A stretch of 64,000 nucleotides of DNA from assembly GCF_901933205.1 (NCBI RefSeq), contig NC_044585.1, positions 7,874,001-7,938,000 on the forward strand. The letters are read 5' to 3'. How positions within the stretch are numbered: position 1 is the stretch's first letter; every line of letters starts with the position of its first letter. This DNA comes from Camarhynchus parvulus. Its lineage: Eukaryota > Chordata > Aves > Passeriformes > Thraupidae. This document shows, in pieces, positions 48,623 to 59,100 of the stretch. The notes below the pieces were generated by a model. It did not search any database and was not told the DNA's origin. It saw only the letters and a list, made by a program, of their open reading frames with translations. The position numbers and the translations under genes were made by a program.

Positions 48623-49782
48623 GCGCCTGGCTCCCGGCCAGCAGCAGCAGCAGCTTTTCTTTCCTGGCTAATCGCTGATAAAACAGGAAGACCTTGATCA
48701 TCCCTTTTGACATGAATAACGATGTTATCTCCTGTGATGTATGACCCAGAGCCAGATAACGTCCTCTGGCAGGCCTTTTTTCTCATGAGATGTAAAATAC
48801 AATGATTATGTTACAAGGGGGAGATAAAGTGGCACAATCTTCACTAGTTCAAATAACTAATTGTAGCAGGAACTAGTGGAAATGGCTTCCTTTGTTCCCC
48901 AGCCATTGTTGATATAACAGTGCTTATAATGAAAGCTGAAACTGTTGCCTTCTTTTTCTTTTTTTTTCCCCGTCTCTATTTTTTTTTTTCTTTTCAACTC
49001 AAGTGCCTTCAGTTGTGTTCCCCCCTCCCTGTTTCCCTGGGGGAGCTGAGGACAGCAGTGATTTCTAGCAAGGGGTCCTGTTTTCCAGCAAGTCTTGTGT
49101 GTGAGTGTTAGGAGGATGAAATCAATAAGGAGCGCTCATTCTTTGTCTCCCTAGAGGACTTTTGAGAACAGAAAAATTTAGACCAGTGCTTTCTAAGCCA
49201 TAATTACACTTTTTTATTTTATTTGCTTTCTATCTTTTTTTTGAAAGCAACAAACCTAATTACCTGGCAGGAATGGTGGCCAAGGGTATATTGATATTTC
49301 AGCGAGTGTACAATGCTTACCACAATTGAGTTCAAATATTAAAAAAAACCCAATGAAGCAACCCAGCTCTAAAGAAGGCTGGTGTAAAAAGCAGGAGGGG
49401 TGAGAGCAGAGTTTCACACAGGGAGTGGTGCTGCACAGTTATGGTACACAGTGATTAAAGGTGTTGGGAGGTTGCAGAGCTTGGTTTGATCACTAAAAAA
49501 GCTCTGATGCTTTTCCTCCCAGGTGGGGCAACTGAACCTTTTTGAATCAAAACTGACTTCAAATGTGAAACAAGAATTCCTTGCTTTAAGAAGCCTGAAC
49601 ATATTCCTTAAAATGATTTAGTAATGTCCACACCACACAGAGGCCAGCATTAAATATGAGCTTGCTGTGGAAGGCTGAGGCAGCTGTGATGGAGGCTGCA
49701 CTGCTGAGCAACAGGCTGTGCTCTGATGGCTTGATAACCTGCACAGATTAAGTCAATAGAGATGTATCCTCTCATGTGCCAG
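48623..49782. other. Unique non-coding DNA, no gene seen
   Basis: No gene recognised. T-rich tracts occur at 48951-48995. Confidence 0.6.
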
Positions 49783-49870
49783 AGAGACACAGAGAATTTA
49801 AGAGACTTGCTCACATTCCTAGATGGCTGTACCAATTTCCCAGTGAAATCAGATTTCAGCTCTCATGATC
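49783..49870 (-). mobile_element. MIR fragment (antisense)
   Basis: The series AGACACAGAGAATTTAAGAG, ACTTGCTCACATTCCTAGATGG and CAGTGAAATCAGATTTCAGC tracks the antisense MIR order GAGGCACAGAGAGGTTAAG, ACTTGCCCAAGGTCACACAGC and AGAGCCGGGATTCGAACCC. It is ancient and diverged. Confidence 0.6.
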
Positions 49871-50215
49871 CCATTACAGTGTCAAAGGCCTACCTGATGT
49901 CTCTCAGAATCACTAAACTTTAATCTTACCAGTATTCATTTTATGGCACTTTTGGCAAAACATCTGGTTTGTGTGATGCACATTGATTCAGCTCTGTGTC
50001 CTTGGACTGTAGAGGCTGCAAAGCCACGAGGTCTGCAGCTGGTTCTCCCTCCTTTCTTGGGTCCAGTCCTGTAAAGTTCAACTCCCACAAGCACCCACAG
50101 CTGCAGAGCCCAATAACCTTGCCTTGAGACCAAACAGGTGAGGTAAAAGTCACCCTCAGCTATCTGAGTGTCTGGGCATTGCAAGGCATTTGAAGGGCCC
50201 AATTTTGCATTTCAT
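49871..50215. other. Unique non-coding DNA, no gene seen
   Basis: Spacer between the MIR and CR1 fragments. Confidence 0.6.
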
Positions 50216-50341
50216 TGATCATAAGATGGTTTGGGTTGGAAAGGACCTGAAAGATCACAGAGTTCCAACCCCCTGCCATGGGCAGGAACAGCTTCCACTA
50301 GACCAGGTGCTGGAAGCTGGTCCAACTCAGGGTGTCCTTGG
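50216..50341 (-). mobile_element. CR1 LINE 3' end (antisense), well preserved
   Basis: The plus strand reads GATCATAAGATGGTTTGGGT, TGGAAAGGACCTGAAAGATC, AGTTCCAACCCCCTGCCATG, GGCAGGAACAGCTTCCACTA and GACCAGGT in order. This is the classic antisense 3' untranslated end of avian CR1. The left end holds a remnant of the terminal octamer repeats. As usual for CR1, the copy is 5' truncated, with similarity fading after about 50330. Confidence 0.9.
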
Positions 50342-50770
50342 CTGATTTTGGGTGCAGAATTTTCAGATGTTACTCGGGTGCTGGGAAGACTTTGCCCACA
50401 CGTTATGTGTAATAGTGGAGCCTTTTATCTGACAGCTGGACTTGTGGCCTCCCTGGTGGGAGATATTTGTTAGGGTTTCAGAAGGATGTTTTTCCTTGCA
50501 GATTCCACCTTTCGCTTTCTTCCAGATGACTCCCTTGATGCACTTTTTTGGGTCAGTGTAAGGAGGACCCTGGCAGTGCAGCAGCCCTCCCTAAGCTGCT
50601 TTGGTGTCCATCAACCTCCCTGCTGCAGAGATTGTGCTCTTTGCTGTCCTGAAGGACAGGCCAAACACTGAGTGTGTTCAAAACCTGTCTGCAGCTGACG
50701 CTGTGCTCCCAAAATGCTGCAGAAGCAGTGTGAGGAAGCTCAGAGCTGGGCACCTGGGTGCTATTTATTC
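50342..50770. other. Unique non-coding DNA, no gene seen
   Basis: No gene recognised between the CR1 and the next MIR. Confidence 0.55.
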
Positions 50771-50882
50771 CTGAGCTACTGTGTGACCTTGAGCAGCTCC
50801 CGGCCCCTCTGAGTCCAGCCCTGCCTCCCCAGCTGCTGGGGGAGTGGGATGGTAACACCGACTTCATTTGCAAGGGTATCAT
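50771..50882 (+). mobile_element. MIR fragment, well ordered
   Basis: GAGCTACTGTGTGACCTTGA, GCAGCTCCCGGCCCCTCTGAG and GTGGGATGGTAACACCGACT follow the MIR consensus (CTAGCTGTGTGACCTTGGGC, CTTAACCTCTCTGAG, GGGGATAATAACACC) in order and spacing, though the CTCATCTGTAAAA segment is replaced by GC-rich sequence. Confidence 0.7.
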
Positions 50883-51927
50883 GTGGTGCAATTTTGCAAC
50901 TAATTGAATGTAGGAAAAGAGTTGTTTTCCCCCTCACATAAAGGCTGCACTGCAATGATCCACCCTCCCAATCCTTCCGTGCAGGCTGGGCGTGTGGCTG
51001 AACTCATTGGCTTCCAGAGGGTGCTTTGTTCCCTGTAAGTGCAGGAGGAAATATTTGCAGAATTGGGACTCCTGTGAAAAGTTTTATGAGTTACCACATG
51101 GCCACTGTGCAAATCAATTACTGTAGTAGGTCTGTAATGAGACTAACCCACAAAACAGTTACTGATTCTACAGCAACTTGAGCAGATGCCAAAAAATGTG
51201 GCCAATAATTAGTGACGGCCTGAGGGATCCAGGGTTTTCAGCAGCAATTGCTCAGTGCGTGGCTCACAACACAGCAGATCCTGGAGATGGTCCTGCTTCT
51301 GAGGTCAGGTTAGCTGTTGTTTTTTAAAATGTTTGGTTCGTGTCAGTCTTTTTTAGAAACCTGGTTTAAAACCTTTCAGGTGTAAGTATAAAGCTTAAAA
51401 GCTTTTCCACAGCTCCACCCTTAAGAATGGGTTTAATCCTTTTAACAAAGCTCTGATCTGACAGTTTATTTCGCTCTAGGCTTTAGCTTCAGTGGTTGCA
51501 GCCAAAACCTGACAAGTTCTTGTTAATTCTGAATGTATTATCCAGTGACAAATGTATCTCCCACTTATATGTGACACTGAGAATGAAATGCATATGATCA
51601 AATTTCTTATAGCTGGAGTGGGGCTGGTTGTTAAGAACATCTCCATATCTTTGCAGTATGACAGTCAATCTAAACCCATTCTTTTTCAGCAGCATATCTC
51701 AGCCTAGTTTGGGATACTCATGATGGGTTGCAATCTGCTGCCATACTCTGCAAAGATTAAAGAAAGGCTAAAAATAAACCTGTCACTTTCCCTGGACACT
51801 TTCTTGTGAAATGCAGAGAGATACCTCACTAGAATGCAGAATAAATTCATATAGAATTTTTATGCTGTGTTTTTTTTATGGACAGATGGAGTCAGTGTAG
51901 TTTCTGATTTCTCATTTCTAAATACAG
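50883..51927. other. Unique non-coding DNA, no gene seen
   Basis: No gene recognised. The last 35 bases form a good pyrimidine-rich acceptor context for the candidate exon that follows. Confidence 0.55.
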
Positions 51928-52117
51928 TGGTGTTATGTACAGCCTTCCACCTGAAAGCTTGTCTCGGAAGCCAAAAGAGAATGAAATAGATTTTTACAAT
52001 AAAGCCAAAAAAGTCCTTAATTCTTTGAAGTTTGCCAATATACAGGATACATATAATGTATTTAATGAACTCTATTCCGGAAGCATTGGCATGATGATGA
52101 AATTTATTTTCTGGAAT
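51928..52117 (+). CDS. Candidate single coding exon (or pseudo-exon), product unknown
   Basis: A frame entering at a plausible acceptor (TTTCTCATTTCTAAATACAG ends at about 51927, with a TCTAAAT branch-like motif) reads about 63 codons of protein-like sequence. It starts GVMYSLPPES and contains the charged, helix-compatible segment KENEIDFYNKAKKVL, then ANIQDTYNVFNELYSG. Composition, codon use and the acceptor set it apart from the other frames in the window, which are mostly Cys/Ser/Trp-rich chance translations. I do not recognise the protein. The donor side is weak: AAT|GTAGTC at 52118 is the best placed GT, and beyond it the translation becomes Phe/Trp-rich and non-protein-like until a stop at 52217-52219. 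It could be one exon of a large gene spanning the window, a decayed exon or a retrocopy fragment. No partner exon was found. Confidence 0.35.
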
Positions 52118-54311
52118 GTAGTCTGTCTCAGGAGCTTGGGGTTTTTCTTTATAAGACTGATCTTTTGGTGGTGTAGTAACACCTCAGGAGGAGAACGATT
52201 CCTGCATGCCATGGAGTGACAGACACATCACTGTGCCCTGCCCACAGTCTGTGTGACCCTGTCCTGCACTTAATCCCCCTTAAGCAGCTCTCCTCCTGCT
52301 GTACATCTCTGTGTTTGACTGGACACACAACCCACTGCTATTTTCGAGTGTCATCACTGCTCCTGTGCTTTCCTGAGGCTGCTGATTGCCAAGGATGCAA
52401 GGGGTCCATCTCTTCTCAGTGTTTATCCGAAAGCAGCTGCATTTTCCAAGTGACTGTCCCATTTCCTCTTCCCCCAAAGCGTGCCAGGAGCTCTGTGGCT
52501 TTTGCAAATGGATGCACGAAGGGGAAATGTTTGTGGGCAGGGGAAATGCTCGTGGCAGGATGGCTCTGGGCAGGCCGGCCCTGTCACTGCAGCCAGAGCG
52601 CGCGGGTGAGGGCGAAAGTCAATTTCCTGTTAAATTAGCTCGTCTGTTTCTCCAAGAAAGGTGGAATTTTAATGAAAGTGCTTATTAAAGGATGAGCCCA
52701 GAGGGAAGTGGGTTTGTGGTGAGGCCTGAAGTTTATAGGGAAAGCCTGACCTCGTAAAAGGCCACAAAAGATCCTCACAGGCCTGAGCTCGGCCTGCTCG
52801 GGAGCTGACGGCTTGTACAGGGGACAGTCTTCCTTTTCCCATAAAACATGCATTAAGGGTGCCAACTAAGTTGGTTCTCTTTTATATCAGTCACAAAAAC
52901 AGTAGGAGGTTTAGTTCCTGTCAAATTTTATGGGCCATTTACAAGGAGGCCTTCCCCAAAGTATTTCACAGGCCAAATAAAAATAAATGGCACTGAAAAA
53001 ATTTTATAACACAATGCATGAACTGTCGTGGTAGTGGGAGAACATGCTGGAGACCTTGTCTCCTTCCCCTGTGCAGAGGAATTAAAATGGAATTTTAATT
53101 ATTGTACCTTTTATAGGCTTTTTCATTTCCAAGCATTACTGTAGTCTCATGGTTGCCTTTGGGAGAAAGGGATTGTGACTTTATATAGAGATGAGAAAAT
53201 GTGATAGAGGTACAGTTTCATGGCCCTGGAGAGTGGCATTTGCCCTGCAGAGAGATAAGGAAAACCATAGGAGGTGGGGAGCGATGACTTGAAGAGCTGA
53301 GAGTGTTGTTGGATCTGAGTTTGATGTCTGATATGTTTGGGCATCCCGTCTGAGAGCTTGGAGATGGGCAGAGAGAGGCAGACATGGGCACAGGAGTGCT
53401 TATTGAGCCCATTAGTCTGGGTTCTCTAAAAAACTTGGCTTAAAGTGGGGATTTGGTTCATGGTGATGTGGGTATGCTGCTGCTGGGAAGATACTTCATC
53501 CTGTAACTTCATTTTTCTGGTGAACACAGGAGGGCAAAGGGAAGGAGACAATTTTCCTCAATGCTAGATAAAATATTCAGAGAGGAACAGTGTGGCTCAG
53601 CTTACAGTGAGAAGCCTGTTAACAGGAGTAGCTGCAGTTCCCAGTTTACAAGCTGCACTTCTGTCAAGGGGGGAAAGCAGCACCTAAAAACCCACGTGGA
53701 GAGGGAGCAGCTCTGGGCAAGGTTTTTAATAGACATGGGTTGAGCAGTCCATGCTGCCAGGGCTGCTTCACAGCTCCCTCCCTGAACTGCTGAACTCTGC
53801 ATCTCAGTGCTGAGTTTACCACACCAACAGCTTTATCGGAGGAGTGAAACAACAGCTTGCTTCCATGGGAAGGGAGAGGAACAACCTACCCCTCAGCAAT
53901 CAAATGGGCAGCAAGCAAAGATGCTCTAGAAAGGGTTTCTCTTCTCCTCTTGTGCGTGTGTTCTTGGCAGCCCTGCACAGCAGAGGTCAGGGGTTCAGGC
54001 AGAAATGCAATCACACCACTGCTGCCTCAGATTGCACATTTGATAAAGGATTAGCAGTCAAATCCTCTCGCTGAACTTAGAGTATGAGAACTGCTGTTGT
54101 TTTGTTAATTATTTTTTCCTCGTGAGGGTGGTCTAGCACTGGGGCTGGGGCCCAGAGAGCATGGGGATCTCCATCCTCAGGGATACTCAGGCTGACTTTG
54201 TGGTTGCTGCGGTGCTGTATCAGTTCTGGTTCAAAGTCGAGTTTCCAAACAGGATATGGCAATGAAAGGAGCCCCTGAGGTAAACAGAACTATAAACCAG
54301 TGATGTCGATA
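52118..54311. other. Unique non-coding DNA, no gene seen
   Basis: No gene recognised. 52700-52960 is repeat-free and contains HOX/CDX-like TTTATGGGCC and CATAAAAC motifs. A weak antisense MIR-like stretch (GAGATGAGAAAATG) lies near 53185-53215. Confidence 0.55.
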
Positions 54312-54325
54312 ATTTGCATAACAAT
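54312..54325 (-). promoter_or_regulatory. Exact SOX-OCT composite motif
   Basis: The minus strand reads ATTGTTATGCAAAT, the abutted SOX (ATTGTT) and POU octamer (ATGCAAAT) half sites in the arrangement bound by SOX2 with POU factors. The motif match is direct. Use as an enhancer in this species is inference. Confidence 0.45.
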
Positions 54326-55608
54326 TACATTATTCCCCCTCCTCATATACCTGTGGCTTCATGACTTTGAGTCAAAGCTTTAAGATGGGTTTACACTAAC
54401 ACAGAAGATCTGAATGCTGTGAACACACAAGTACCCAATTGCTTTGTAGTTTGGGTGTCAGGCTACAAAAAAAAAAAAAAAAAACAAAAACCAACTAGTA
54501 ATGTAACACAAAAGGCATTGTACTTGAAGTGACTAACTGGATTCATTTAACTTTTAATTTGTGCTGGGTGCCATCAAAGTAGCAAAAGTGTTGTTAATCT
54601 TCCTGCTCTGAATAAGTGTCTGCATAGCAGAGAGGTGTGAGGGAGGGAGCTGCCTATTAAACGCTTTTAATTAAGTGAAAGTGTCAATATTACCCAAGGA
54701 GAAAGTGCTGCCTTTTATTCTCTCCCAAGTGCTGTCTGCTTGAAGACGTGTGGCAACGCCCTGTCTGCCCCAGCCCTCCTGGGGCTGCAGGAGCTCAGGG
54801 CGGCTGGTTCGGGGATGTTTGCAGCTGTGCTGAGGCCACAGCGTGGTGTTAAAGGTGTTTAATTTTGGGGACTGGCTGGGTGCTGAAGCCCAGGTGTGCT
54901 GCAGGCAGCCAGCTGTTGCTGGGAAGGAATCAGTCGTGCAGAGAGCATCAGCAGCCCCGAGGCTGATCCAGGTGTTCCCCCAGCTCCCCGCAGGTGTTGG
55001 GAGATGGAGATGTTTGTTATCCTGCTGCTGCTCTTTTTCCTGCTAAGCTCATCGTCTCCCTGGCACTGATAGGCAGAAGAATGACATTTTCCACTCTCCA
55101 AGATAGTCAATATTAACAAACTGAAGAATTTAGGGCCTTCCTGCCATGCTCTTACGGCCCCACGATGAAAAAGGGCTGCATGGCTGTGAAAGGAATTTGA
55201 ACCAAACCCGCAAGAAGTGACTGGGTGGGAAGTTGCCTTCCTCTTCCTCACTCCCTGTGTGTTTGTGGGACAAGACTGATGCTTCTGCCTGTTTTTTTAG
55301 CCCTATCTGTAGCTAACCAGCACTTCTGCCACAGCAGGAACTTCCCCACCCCCAATTTACAGCATATATAAATTGGAGGATGAATAACACTATGACCTAG
55401 CAGATTTCCTAGTGAGTGCTTTTGGTGCATGTCAGCTGGGTGCACCAGGGCTTGTGGTGGCCTTTGCACACCATCTTCCTCATGGGGAAGAACAGTCCCC
55501 TTGATTGTCATGTGTTTTGCTGAAAGCAACCAAATAACTCAAGGACCTTAACTTTGCAATCTTTACTCTCACAGTTAGCTTTGTAATTAAAATGAGTCCA
55601 CCAGAGTA
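54326..55608. other. Unique non-coding DNA, no gene seen
   Basis: No gene recognised. An A-run of about 18 bases lies at 54466-54484. Confidence 0.6.
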
Positions 55609-55703
55609 AAAAAAAAACAAAACAAAACCCAACAACAAAGAAAAAAACCAAACAAAACACAACTCAAACCCAAGCTGAGCCAACCCAGCCCTCCAAAAAA
55701 ACA
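55609..55703. repeat. A/C-rich low-complexity tract
   Basis: AACAAAAC, ACCAAAC and AAAAAAC units with almost no G or T. It may be the decayed tail of a retroposed element, but no body is recognisable on either side. Confidence 0.75.
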
Positions 55704-56107
55704 AACTGCTGCTTTTACATAGGAATTATTTTTAACTGTATTTTCATTTTGCTGAAGTGTCTGGCAAAACTATTTGCTTGTCAGTAAATTGCTAAAAAGT
55801 TGTTCTCTGCTGGCAGAATGAATTTAGTTGTGTGTGTATTTCAAGAAAAATAGAGAGAAAAGTGATTTTTAATGAATGAATTTTTTTTACTAAAGTTTTT
55901 CTGATCACAAACATTCGTAAATTTTGAGAGTTGTTGATTTGCAAATTTTGAGAGTTGCAGATTTATCAGGGCTTAGAGTCTACTCGTGTGACTAGAGGCC
56001 ATAGGGTCAGGTTTTCCTATGTGATCATCTCTCCTTCCCAAAGGAGACAATGCCTTTAAGGCTTGTGCCCAACTGGGCATGATCTGAGTAGGCCAGTTTG
56101 TGCTGTT
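55704..56107. other. Unique AT-rich DNA with a short direct repeat
   Basis: AAATTTTGAGAGTTG occurs at 55919-55933 and again at 55943-55957, a local duplication of about 24 bp. No gene recognised. Confidence 0.6.
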
Positions 56108-56142
56108 ACCAAAAAACCAAAAAAAAACCAAAAAAACCCCAA
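56108..56142. repeat. Short A-rich (CCAAAAAA) tract
   Basis: Four imperfect ACCAAAAAA units. Confidence 0.75.
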
Positions 56143-59100
56143 CACGTTGGGAGTTAATTTGAGTTAATATAATCTCAGTAATCACTGGATTTATTGCCCA
56201 GGAAAATTTAAGGCCTTTCAGTCTCTGCATTTGGCCAAAAGCTGAGCTCATGGTTTGTGGGCTTTGCTGCTTTGTACCGACAGGCAGGTGCTAATCACTC
56301 CCATACAGCCGAGCCGCAATTTGCTGGCCTCTTCTGTAAAACATTCCAGCTTTTCTTAGTGCCCTCTTGCATGCGCTGCTTTACAAGGAAACTGTAAATT
56401 CCAATTAAACCAGCACGCAGTATGTTATTTTCTTAGCTGATAGCAGAGTTGTTTTATGGGGGGAGCACATTAATGAGATGCCTGGGGGCGGTGGCTCGTG
56501 GTGTCCTGCCCTTCTGTGCCTCAGGTTGTACACAGATAGGAACATACAGCCCTCATTGATAATCAGGCTGCAAAGGGCTCTGTTGAGTAATTGCAGCATT
56601 AGTCTTCTCTAAATGAAGCTTCAAAGTAATTTCAGCTTTTTATAATTACAGAGCCAGCGGACTGTAACAATTTCCAAATGTTTTGGAGCTGATTTTAAAG
56701 CTGATCTGCAACGTGTAGTTAAGATAAGCCTCAAAGACCCAGATCCATTGCTTTTAAGGAAAACCCTGTTGGGGAAATCTTCACTGGTGCATGCAAGATT
56801 TACAGTGACCACAAATTGGCCTGGATAAAGTGGCACCACCAAATGGGGGAAAGAGGGAGAGGAGGTGCAGAGAGAATACACAGACATGACCAGAGTTTAG
56901 ATATTACAAACACTCTATTGACAATTTTGATGCAAGCTTTATTAGAAAAAAATATAATTTCCCCCTTCCTTTTCATATATCTCAGTGGATGATTTTGAAG
57001 CAAAGACCATTCTATTGACTAAACCCCTTCATTTTTTAGGAAGTTTGGGTGGCTTTTGGGGTTTCTGTGCTCCATATGTAAAGGAGAGCTTGTGGATCAA
57101 GGCTCCAGAGGTAGTGAAGTGCTTATAGCAGGTGATGAGTACCTTAAGGGCATTCTCAAAAGCACCTGGACAAGCTGACTCATTCATTCTTGGTATTTGT
57201 GAATAAATAAACCTGCAAACTGGGCCTGAGGGACACAGAGGGTGGCCATCACCTCAGTTGTCTCATTGTGGTGACCTAGGCTTAATGTCTTTCCCAGTAA
57301 AGCTTCTCATGGCTGGATATATTCATGCACTTGACATTCATCCAGTGAACAACCCTCAACTGCTTTTCAGGGATGTAAGGCTTCAATTGCCACATCTAGG
57401 ATTATAAAAAATAGATTGTGATCTCCATTGTTTCTCAAACTGCCTGAAAGCTGTAGGAAATATTCTGGGAGAGAGCTTAGGAACCATTAGAAGAATACCT
57501 GGAAAAGAAGGAGGGAAAAATGATGTAACTGATTCTGGCCTGGCAGCTATTTAAATTAAGAGTCTGACATGTGGTGTGGGGAGGGAATTGAGAAGGCTCC
57601 TGGCCAGCTCAAGGGAAGGAGATCAGGTTAAAAATCTTTGCATTGGAAATAAAACACAGGAGTGGGACAAAGGAGTAACATGGAAATGGCAGCTGACTGC
57701 AGAACTGAGTACAACTTGCAAAAATTTGTTTTCTTCCCATTTTGAAAGTATTATAGCAGGGCAGTGCTGTTGAGCTCTATTTCTCCTGCTTTGTGCACAA
57801 CACCTTGAAAATCATGTGTGAAATGCCTTTGCCTCCTTCTCTTCCAGTCTTCCATGCCTACTGCATCATCTTGAGATTGGAACTCAGAGATATCATCCTG
57901 TTCCTCTGTGTATATTTTCAATGTGGAAAGAAACTTTTATTGGAAACAAGAGTCTTACTTAAAATAGGAGAGAGAGCCGAGAATTTTTATCCTTTCATGA
58001 AGTTGATCCAAACCTTCAAAGTGTTTTGGTAATTGTGTTTATGGCTAAAAGATTGATTATTTAAGTCTGTGCTAGAGTATACTTTTTGGTATGAAGTAAT
58101 GGCTCATGACAAACCAGTTCAGGAATGCTTTTGAGTTTTTCAGGAATTTTTTTAAGCTGGATGAGGAGGGAAGAGTGTGAGGCACTAAGTTTAGCATTTC
58201 AAAACATCTGGATCTGCTCTATGGTTTATTTTTTAATGTGTTTTCCATGAGTCTAGTTAAACAACCACATGGCTTGATGGCAAAATGAATGCAAGTGTAG
58301 TGTTTGGAAAGGGACCCTGGATGAAAGTTCCCTTGCTAACTAGAGTCAAGTATATGCTCTTGTTTCTGGTTAGGTTGTGTGGATTCAGAGAGAGCCCATC
58401 TTGGCTGCTGCTGTTCCTTCTGTCTGCCAAAAGCTGCTAAACATAAAGCAGGCAAAGGAAGTACTAAATTACAGAACACCTAATCTTTAGTCCTTTGTTT
58501 AATCTCAAATGAGTCTCCCAGATCTCATAACTAGAAATGGAGCCAGCACACAAGGCCAAGCACAAGATGCTCCAGAACCTGCACTGGAGCAAGGGTCTCC
58601 TGTGGCTGCAGGAGCAGAAGGGATGATTCTGAAAATTGATTTTTTTAGCCTGTGCTGTCACAGTGCTGCTGAGAGCAGTGCTTCTGATGGGCTGCCAATA
58701 CACCAGCCAAGTGTAGCTAGTGCTGGACCCTGCTTAGCTGCTATTAATTTTGGGCACACTGAAGGTTTTGGGGTTTTTTTGTTAGTATTAAAATAGATAT
58801 GGTTGTGTTGCTGTGAAATTGCTCACTGGGGATAGACACTGTCAGAGGTCAGGACCTAACTCAGCTCTGCTTGCAAGTGATCCTTAGTCATTGTTCTTTT
58901 CCTTCCTCTTGACATCCTTTTTCTCACATCTATTTCCCCCCCTTCTCCCTCTTCCAACCATGTGTTTTTCTTCTGTTGCTGCTTTCATCTTGGCCCAAAT
59001 GCTGTTGAGGCCCTGATGCTGCACTTGTGTCAGGAGAGTGGGGCTGGCTGAGGTACAGCTGGGGGCAGCTCTTGAGGACTGTGGGACCCATCTCCATGAG

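Noticed and set aside
48151..48786. Overlapping frames with 16-residue repeats on both strands
   Set aside because: They are by-products of the 48-bp minisatellite, whose unit is a multiple of three and stop-free in several frames.
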